A stretch of 8,320 nucleotides of DNA, from contig JAUXGQ010000048.1 in the NCBI GenBank assembly GCA_030621975.1, positions 1 to 8,320 on the forward strand. The letters run 5' to 3'. The translations under genes were made by a program, and so were the position numbers. The stretch comes from Gammaproteobacteria bacterium. Its GTDB lineage: Bacteria; Pseudomonadota; Gammaproteobacteria; Chromatiales; Chromatiaceae. How positions within the stretch are numbered: the first letter of the stretch is position 1; the number at the start of each line of letters is the position of its first letter. The notes under the pieces are model-generated. The model was not told the DNA's origin. It worked only from the letters and a program-made list of their open reading frames with translations, and did not search any database. Shown here piece by piece: positions 1 through 6,551 of this stretch.

Positions 1-53
1 AAGAGCTATGGCCAAGCCAGATATGAATCCGTTCAGGAAAATTTGCATGGGGG

Positions 54-89
54 TTGCGATGATAGCGTCTGGTAGACAGCATCACGCAA
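54..89. repeat. Bulged inverted repeat (potential 15-bp stem-loop)
   Basis: TTGCG (54-58) pairs with CGCAA (85-89), TGAT (60-63) with ATCA (81-84), GC (65-66) with GC (79-80) and GTCT (67-70) with AGAC (74-77), closing a three-base loop GGT. Only single-base bulges at 59, 64 and 78 interrupt the stem. A further outer match, GGGTTG (51-56) with CAACCC (105-110), is an alternative pairing for the same left arm. The strand of action is unknown. It does not carry the RYYYAAC/GTTRRRY ends of an integron attC site. It could be an RNA structure at the end of the operon transcript or the remnant of a small repeat element. Confidence 0.45.
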
Positions 90-162
90 GTAGCGCGCCA
101 ATGTCAACCCATGGTGCGAATCTCTAAGTCTATACACAATACTAATCAGGACGTAACAATCG

Positions 163-179
163 GGATACTCGTAGTATCC
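163..179. terminator. Short hairpin, weak terminator candidate
   Basis: GGATACT (163-169) is perfectly complementary to AGTATCC (173-179), with a three-base loop. It lies about 57 bases past the stop of the response regulator, where the transcript of the minus-strand operon would end. The stem is only moderately GC-rich and no run of T follows it in the minus-strand direction, so it is a poor intrinsic terminator. An operator-like palindrome is an equally good reading. Confidence 0.25.
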
Positions 180-197
180 ATTTTGATACCTGTCATG

Positions 198-218
198 GCA
201 AGCTGATAACTGACAACT
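198..218 (-). repeat. Degenerate heptamer array, three units
   Basis: Read on the minus strand, this stretch consists of three consecutive 7-base units: AGTTGTC at 218-212, AGTTATC at 211-205 and AGCTTGC at 204-198. The same units occur on the plus strand at 6251-6285 and around 6474-6494. The array begins 17 bases beyond the response-regulator stop codon. Short tandem heptamers of this kind are best known from cyanobacterial genomes; their function is unclear. Confidence 0.55.
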
Positions 219-235
219 TGTTCCATCCAGCAGAC

Positions 236-1632
<1,397 letters not shown>

Positions 1633-1636
<4 letters not shown>

Positions 1637-4248
1637 GGCTCAGTCCGGGTCTCCGGTTGTCTCGCGGTAGGGGTGTCACCGGGTTCGGCGCCCCGGGTCG
1701 ACAGGGTCACCACCGTGCAGGTGCCGTGGGGCTGCATGGGCTCCAGCTCAATTTCCGCGCCGTGCTGGTCCAGAATGCGCTTGACGATGGCCAGGCCGAG
1801 GCCGGTCCCCTGGGTCTTGGTGGTGAAGAAGGGTTCGAACAGCTTGTCCCGCGCCTCGGGCTCGATGCCGTTCCCGTTGTCGCAAATCTCCACCCGTATA
1901 CCGGTCCCGTGTTGCCCGATCTGGAGCATCGAGGTGATGTTGACCGTCGGCTTTGCCTGGCCACTGGCCGCCTGGGCGGCGTTGATGATCAGGTTGGAGA
2001 ACACTCGCCGTAACTTGCTGGGATCGCCGTGCAGCGTGGGCAGCCCCGCCTGGCTGTTCACCGACACCCGGGCGCCGCTCTGCTCGATCTTTTTCTGTGC
2101 GACGCCGATCGCCCCCTCCAACAGCTTGTCGACGCTGATCCATTCGGGCGATAGCGCGTCCGGACGCGAGAAGGTGAGCATGTCCGATAGGATGTCCTCC
2201 ATGTAGCGGATCTGCTCCGAGGCGATCTGCCCCAGTTCCTCGGCCTCCTGGTTGCCATTGGCGTGACGGGACAGGATCTTCACCGCCATCTTCACCGACG
2301 ACAGCAGATTGCGCAGGTCGTGGGCCACCATGCTGGACATACGTCCCATGGCCGTCAGGGACTGGGTGCGGCCGATCTCCCGGTTGCGATCCTTCACCTC
2401 CTGTTCCAGGCGCTTGCGCTCGGTGATGTCCTCCTTCACCGCCAGGAAGTGGGTGATGGAGCCGTCGGGGGTGCGGATGGCCGAAATGGAGGCGGACTCC
2501 CAGTACAGTTCGCCATCCTTTCTGCGGTTGTGGAATTCGCCCCGCCATTCGCCGCCGGCACGGATGGTCTCCCACAGGTTATTGTAATCCGCCGCGGAGG
2601 TCTCCCCCGATTTGAGAAAGCGCGGATTACGGCCCACCACCTCCGCCGGCCGATACCCGGTGACCTCGGTGAACTTGGGATTGACATATTCGATCACGCC
2701 CTCGTCGTTGGTGATAATGACGATGCTGGGGCTCTGCTCCACCGCCCGCGAGAGCTTGCGCAGTTCCTGTTGGTTGCGGCGCTGGTCGGTAACGTCGTCG
2801 CCGATGCAGGTGATGCCCATGAAGTTGCCGTCGGCGTCGAACGACAGCGTGTTGTTCCAGGCGAACAGGCGAGTACCGCCGCTACGGGTCAGGATGGCGA
2901 TCTCGTGCCGGGTGGGGAACCGCTCCGGGTGGCGGGCGCCCTCGATCATGCAGTGGACCTGATCTCGCCATTCGGGGGCGACGAACCTCCCGGTCCAGTC
3001 GCCCCCGATGACCTCCTCCCGGTGCCATCTAGTGACCGACAGGAAATGGTCGTTGCAGAAGCTGACCCGGCCGCCGGCGTCGATGGAAACGGCCACCAGA
3101 TCGATGTTCTCCAGAGTATGGCGGAACAGTAGCGCGTATTCGGTGAGCGCCTCCGCCTGGCGGTGGCGCAAGTGGGCGCGGGCCAACAGCGTCGAACCCA
3201 GCGCGATCACGGCGAACATGGCCAGGTACAAGGCGGCGTGGCGTTGCACGAACAACAGCGGTGTGGCACCCAGTGCCCCGGGCGTGACCCGGGAGACGAT
3301 GAGCCACCGCGTAGCGCCCGGGGCGGGTGTGCTCCCCACCGCACCGTGACCGGCGTTGACGGCTTGCAACGCGATAGCCAGGGGCTGGACGCCGGCGTAG
3401 CTGAACAGGCCCGAGGCGGTTTCGAATTGGCCATTGTCCGCCTGCCCCATCAGTTCCCAGGCGCTGGGAAAGCGCGTGCGCAGGCTGCGCCCGTGCCCGA
3501 ACATGAAGCCCCATTCGTCATCGGGATCGGGGCTATGCAGCCAGTAGCCTTCACCATTTACCAGATGGATGTGGTCGGCGATGTTGGCCGCGGCGAGGAT
3601 GAAGTTGTCGATGAGTCGCTGGCCGAAGTAGTTCAGCACCAATAGTCCCCGCTTGCTGCCGGCGCTGTTGTACAGCGGTGTGGCGAAGCGCAGCATGGGC
3701 TTGAGCGGCTGCTCGATCCGTCCTTCCTCCACATTGAGATCCAGCGGCGACAGGTAGATCTCCCCCCGACTCAGGGGTAGGGCTGCTGCCGCGTAGTAGC
3801 GGCTGGACTTGTCCTGCAGTTGGGGTTCGGGGACGATGCGCGGATCGCCGTCGTTGAAGTTGATCCGCACCGCCTCGCGTCCGTGCAGATCCAGGTACCG
3901 GATCTGGTCGTAGCGGCGTTTATTGCGGGCGAAGGCCCGAAACTCCACACCGACGCGTTTTCGATCCTCCGGGTTATCGTCGTCCAGCAGGCCCTGCTCT
4001 TGAATGTGCTCGGCCAGGAACATCAGATCCGTCACCACCGAGACGATGTCGCCGGCGATCATGTGTCGGGCGAGATCCACGTTGAGCTGCTCCCTGGCCT
4101 CCAGCTTGCCGCGCTCGGTGGCATAATGGCTGTAGAAGTGCATGGCGGCCACGATCCCGAGCAACCCGGTGAAAGGCAGCAGAATTTGCAGAAAGCTGCG
4201 CAGCCGATCCAGGCGCGTGACCCTGAGCGATGGCGGGGAGCCGGTCAT
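1633..4248 (-). CDS. Membrane-bound PAS-domain sensor histidine kinase
   Basis: This 871-residue kinase is the partner of the response regulator. A membrane helix at about 17-40 and a second at about 336-357 bracket a ~300-residue region expected outside the cytoplasmic membrane, probably a Cache-like ligand sensor (inference from size and position). Two PAS domains follow, at about 372-488 and 496-612; the second has a typical NPKFTEVTGY motif and an EDITERK exit. The transmitter has the H box MVAHDLRNLL with H643 as the phosphorylated histidine, the N box around 752-760 (NLIINAAQA), G1 DNGNGI at 790-795, the F box FEPFF at 804-808 and G2 GTGLGLA at 814-820. The chosen start is the ATG at 4248, which overlaps the stop of the small upstream gene as ATGA and has GGAA about 8 bases ahead. 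A longer reading to 4437 would overlap that gene by 190 bases and adds an arginine-rich tail typical of frame shadow. No cofactor-specific residue in the PAS domains can be assigned by eye. Confidence 0.94.
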
Positions 4249-4556
4249 GGACAGCGTTCCGCCATGTGGCCGCGCAGACGCCTTAGATAGTCCTCCAACG
4301 GCTCGTCGCCGTTTCTGGGTACCAGGAACATCAGCCGTGCAGCGACGATGAAGGGCCGGCGTGCCCCATCGCCCGCGGGTCGATCTTCGGTGAGTACGCG
4401 GCGCAGGTCGGTGAGCGCCTGGGCCGGGTCTTCGCAATAGCGTGGCAGGGTGATGTCGCGGGCGTACCAGCGACTGGCCGCGGAGATGCCCAGCATGATC
4501 GCGAACACCGCCGCGATCAGGCGCCAGGGGCGGAATCTCCCATGTCGCTGCGTCAT
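4245..4556 (-). CDS. Small membrane-anchored protein of unknown function, coupled to the kinase
   Basis: I do not recognise this 103-residue protein. A basic N-terminus is followed by one hydrophobic helix at about 11-29, then a soluble domain probably outside the membrane. That domain carries LPRYC near 37-41, a run of charged helices, the segment IVAARLMFLVPR at 70-81 and a C-terminal cysteine (C102); C41 and C102 could pair. The gene ends in an ATGA overlap with the histidine kinase, so it is almost certainly made with it and may assist its extracytoplasmic sensor (inference). The start is debatable. A GTG at 4628 has a good Shine-Dalgarno (AAAGGTG, 4634-4640), but the 24 codons between it and the ATG at 4556 have AT-rich third positions unlike the rest of the gene, and the longer form puts ~35 polar residues before the helix. 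I prefer 4556 although its own ribosome site (AGG touching the ATG) is poor. Confidence 0.72.
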   Translation of the reverse strand: MTQRHGRFRPWRLIAAVFAIMLGISAASRWYARDITLPRYCEDPAQALTDLRRVLTEDRPAGDGARRPFIVAARLMFLVPRNGDEPLEDYLRRLRGHMAERCP

Positions 4557-4669
4557 CCTAGACACGGCGGGCGGCCGCTTCGTGCAAGCTTTATCATCTT
4601 GAGTTTCCAGACAAATTACCGTGAACACGGATTCACCTTTATGATGAAGCCGCTACGGAGCGCAGAGCA

Positions 4670-4759
4670 CGTCCTATTTTCCGCCTGGCTGCGTTACAAC
4701 CCCTCGCAATAGGCCTGCTATTACTCGTGATTAAGCCTTGCCGGACGAAAAATATGACG
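4670..4759. repeat. ~90-bp imperfect palindrome between oxidase and sensor operon
   Basis: CGTC at 4670-4673 mirrors GACG at 4756-4759. The 15 bases at 4675-4689 mirror 4740-4754 with three transition differences, and the centre AATAG (4708-4712), loop GCCTG, CTATT (4718-4722) is perfect. The intervening arms match only partly. The whole could fold into a long hairpin in RNA from either strand. Its size and form suggest a dispersed intergenic repeat or a miniature element; I recall palindromes with a CAATAG/CTATTG-like centre in gammaproteobacterial genomes, but cannot verify that here. No T tract follows, so an intrinsic terminator is less likely. Confidence 0.6.
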
Positions 4760-4824
4760 CACTCTACACCCCGTCCAACTGCCGTTTCTAGGATCATCGG
4801 TCCGCTATCCGCCACGCCCGCCCC

Positions 4825-6243
4825 TCAGCCTTGGCCCGCAGGCCAGGGCGTCAACGGCAGCGCCGAGGGTTTTGGGCGGTCCGACCCGGACAGGGAGCGA
4901 TGGACGCGCTCGGCGGCGATCAGTCCCTGGGCGATGCGGTCGCGCACCGAAACGCCGCCCTTGTAGTTCGCCGCCAGTTCGATCCCCGGCAGCAGCGCAA
5001 GGCGGGTATCCAGGGCGCGCAATCGGGCGCCGTAATGTCCGTGGTACTGGGGAAGGGCCTGGTGATGGCGCTCCACCCGCAGGTAATCCGGTTCGCCCTG
5101 AATGCCTAGCAACGGGCGCAGGTCGGCGAGCACGGCGTCGAGCAGGCGCGCGTCGCCCCAGTCGGCTCGCCGTGGATGTCGCGAGCCCCCCACATAGCTG
5201 GTGAGCAGGGTATGGCCTGGTGGCGCCCGTTCCGGAAACAGGCTGCCCAGCCACAGATTACCGTTCACGTTGAGCTGCTCGCGCCGCGGGGTGAGAAACC
5301 CGGTGCCGTCCAGCGCGTGTCGGATGCTCCTCTGCTCCAGGCCCAGATGCACGACCGCTAACGGCGCATACCGGATCCCGTCCAGTAATTCACCTATGTC
5401 CCGGTCCAGCGGCGCCAGCAATCGAGCGGCCCGCGGTGCGGGAACGCTCAGCACCACTCGGCGGGCACGGCATTCCAGTTCGCCGTCGGCGTTCTGGCCG
5501 GTGACGCGCCAGCCGCTAGCGGTGGGTGCGATCTCCAACGCCCGGTGGCCGGTTCGCAGGGTCAGCCCGGGGGTGCCCGCCAGCGTCGAGGTGAGCCGTT
5601 CCATGCCGGCATCGAACGAGAAGGTCTCGTGCACATGGGCGCTGCGACGGCGCAATAGACGGTTCACCAGCACCCCCAGAGTGATACTGCCGTAGCGGGT
5701 TTCCAGGGCGGTCAGACGGGGCAGGGTGCAACGGGCATCGGCAGCCTCGGGATCGCTGGCCAGGGTGCCCGCCACGAAGGGGTCGATGGCCTTTTCCAGC
5801 ATCTCGCGTCCCAAGCGGCGGGTGATGAAGCGTGCCACGCTCTCGCCGTCGTCGGCGCGGGCCGGGACGAAGGCCTCCGATAACATGCGCAGCTTGGCCC
5901 GGAGGCTCCACAGATCCGATATCATGAGCCCGCCCAACCCCCCGGGGACGGGGCGCAGCCGCCCGTCCTGCACCAGGTAACGCCGCCCCTCGCGGGCACG
6001 GTCGCGGCCGGCCTTGTAGGGGGCCAGTCCGGTTGCGCGGATGAAGCGGTCCACCTCCGGGCGGAAATTGAGCAGCAGCGCCGCGGCCTGCTCGGTCAGA
6101 TAACCGGCTTCCCGATGGCTGCGGATCTTGCCGCCCGGGCGTTCGTCCGCCTCCCACAGTTCGGCGCGCACGCCCCGGCGCGCCAGGCCCCAACCCACGC
6201 AGAGCCCGGAGATGCCGCCGCCGATGATTAGGACGTCTTTCAT
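4825..6243 (-). CDS. hemG: Protoporphyrinogen oxidase, oxygen-dependent HemY/PgoX type
   Basis: This 472-residue flavoprotein matches the FAD-dependent enzyme that removes six electrons from protoporphyrinogen IX to give protoporphyrin IX, the penultimate step of heme synthesis. It has GGGISG at 8-13 (dinucleotide-binding loop), E31 for the adenosine ribose, RPGGKI at 35-40 (GG motif), DPFVAGTLASDPE at 154-166, characteristic of this family, and the C-terminal FAD motif GIELAANYKGGVSVRDRIAQG in 420-440. Length is normal. Databases label this type hemG, hemY or pgoX; it is not the flavodoxin-like HemG of E. coli. The ATG at 6243 is right for the protein because the FAD motif begins seven residues later, yet no Shine-Dalgarno precedes it; a heptamer array sits there instead. 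It follows a NirJ-like radical SAM gene on the same strand, which suggests a shared tetrapyrrole role. A coproporphyrinogen-oxidising relative cannot be excluded by eye. Confidence 0.92.
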   Translation of the reverse strand: MKDVLIIGGGISGLCVGWGLARRGVRAELWEADERPGGKIRSHREAGYLTEQAAALLLNFRPEVDRFIRATGLAPYKAGRDRAREGRRYLVQDGRLRPVPGGLGGLMISDLWSLRAKLRMLSEAFVPARADDGESVARFITRRLGREMLEKAIDPFVAGTLASDPEAADARCTLPRLTALETRYGSITLGVLVNRLLRRRSAHVHETFSFDAGMERLTSTLAGTPGLTLRTGHRALEIAPTASGWRVTGQNADGELECRARRVVLSVPAPRAARLLAPLDRDIGELLDGIRYAPLAVVHLGLEQRSIRHALDGTGFLTPRREQLNVNGNLWLGSLFPERAPPGHTLLTSYVGGSRHPRRADWGDARLLDAVLADLRPLLGIQGEPDYLRVERHHQALPQYHGHYGARLRALDTRLALLPGIELAANYKGGVSVRDRIAQGLIAAERVHRSLSGSDRPKPSALPLTPWPAGQG

Positions 6244-6250
6244 AATACAA

Positions 6251-6285
6251 AGTTATCAGTTATCAGTGGGCAGTTGTCAGCTTCC
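6251..6285 (+). repeat. Heptamer array against the oxidase start codon
   Basis: Five consecutive 7-base units fill this stretch: two exact AGTTATC copies, then three variants, one of them AGTGGGC. A weaker sixth unit continues to 6292. AGTGGGC is the reverse complement of the GCCCACT unit repeated at 6508-6542, so the two arrays belong to one family in opposite orientation. The array ends seven bases from the oxidase ATG and occupies the place where its ribosome site would be expected. Confidence 0.75.
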
Positions 6286-6313
6286 AGCTAAGAGCATCAT
6301 CATCGCGCCTCCT
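6277..6313 (-). promoter_or_regulatory. Consensus Shine-Dalgarno with an 8-codon in-frame leader ORF
   Basis: On the minus strand, AGGAGG (6313-6308) precedes three consecutive ATG codons at 6303, 6300 and 6297, with spacers of 4, 7 and 10 bases. Translation from 6303 would read MMMLLAGS and stop at TGA 6279-6277. This frame is the frame of the oxidase, whose ATG lies at 6243, but the heptamer array in between adds three in-frame stops. It could be a leader peptide allowing re-initiation at the oxidase start 33 bases on, or the original ribosome site separated from the gene by growth of the repeat. Which of these holds cannot be told from one sequence. Confidence 0.5.
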
Positions 6314-6479
6314 GGCGAATATTTGAGTATGCAACTCGCCACATGAGGCTTTGACGTATTCCAAGAACTTGACCTTTTCTTGCACGGATTCTCATTCCAT
6401 GGCTTCGGCAATATTGGACGCTATGGTCAATCCCGAGCATGTTATTTGGTCCCGAAATCCCCAGTCGAAAAGAAGTTGT

Positions 6480-6495
6480 CGGTTATCAGTAACCG
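6480..6495 (-). terminator. Small hairpin after the radical SAM gene, weak terminator candidate
   Basis: CGGTTA (6480-6485) pairs with TAACCG (6490-6495) around a four-base loop. On the minus strand it is followed, after a few bases, by a T-rich stretch (ACTTCTTTT). The stem is made of degenerate heptamer units (AGTTGTC at 6474-6480, GGTTATC at 6481-6487, AGTAACC at 6488-6494), so it may be a by-product of the repeats. It lies about 57 bases past the radical SAM stop and is short for a terminator. Confidence 0.3.
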
Positions 6496-6507
6496 CGGCA
6501 TCATCCT

Positions 6508-6542
6508 GCCCACTGCCCACTGCCCACTGCCCACTGCCCACT
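6508..6542. repeat. Perfect five-copy tandem heptamer (GCCCACT)
   Basis: Five identical GCCCACT units run without interruption, followed by a partial GCC. The array ends nine bases before the stop codon of the radical SAM gene, in its 3' untranslated region. Its perfect copies contrast with the degenerate arrays at 198-218 and 6251-6285 and suggest recent expansion by slippage. Confidence 0.9.
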
Positions 6543-6551
6543 GCCGTTCGC

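Larger units (their letters stand above)
1..235. other. Non-coding region downstream of the response regulator
   Basis: No credible gene was found here. The base composition is less GC-rich than in the flanking coding sequence, and the open frames crossing it are either shadows of the response regulator or have no recognisable protein pattern. It holds three small structures described separately: a bulged hairpin at 54-89, a short hairpin at 163-179 and a three-unit heptamer array at 198-218. It may be the 3' untranslated region of the two-component operon, but I see no canonical GC stem followed by a T tract on the minus strand. Confidence 0.6.
6244..6551. other. 308-bp intergenic region between radical SAM gene and oxidase
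   Basis: No protein-coding gene is supported. From right to left (the direction of transcription) it contains a perfect five-copy heptamer array, a small hairpin with degenerate heptamers beside it, about 160 bases of AT-richer sequence with no recognised motif, an AGGAGG ribosome site with a very short reading frame, and a five-unit heptamer array against the oxidase start codon. A promoter for the oxidase should lie in 6314-6473, but I could not pick a convincing -35/-10 pair or a -24/-12 sigma-54 site. Confidence 0.6.

Noticed and set aside
51..110. Integron attC site
   Set aside because: The inverted repeats resemble one in outline, but the ends are GGGTTG/CAACCC rather than RYYYAAC/GTTRRRY, and there is no cassette-like ORF or integrase.
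1748..2575. Second minus-strand frame inside the kinase
   Set aside because: It is a frame shadow with proline/arginine/glycine-rich composition and no domain; the kinase N, G and F boxes occupy the other frame.
2263..3132. Plus-strand 289-codon open frame
   Set aside because: It lies wholly opposite the PAS and kinase coding sequence, whose motifs are unmistakable. Long antisense frames are expected in GC-rich DNA.
4249..4437. N-terminal extension of the histidine kinase to 4437
   Set aside because: It overlaps the small upstream gene throughout, reads as an arginine-rich shadow, and the ATG at 4248 forms a clean ATGA junction and begins right before the first membrane helix.
4738..4780. 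Sigma-70 promoter (TTGGAC, then CATATT) ahead of the sensor operon on the minus strand
   Set aside because: The -35 match is only three of six, the -10 four of six, and the -10 overlaps the palindrome; not distinguishable from chance.
6314..6480. Sigma-54 promoter for the oxidase, controlled by the nearby regulator
   Set aside because: GG/GC pairs such as the one in TGGCGAGTTGCAT have the wrong spacing (8 instead of 12 bases) for a -24/-12 element.
6251..6542. CRISPR array
   Set aside because: The repeats are 7-base units directly abutting one another, without spacers.
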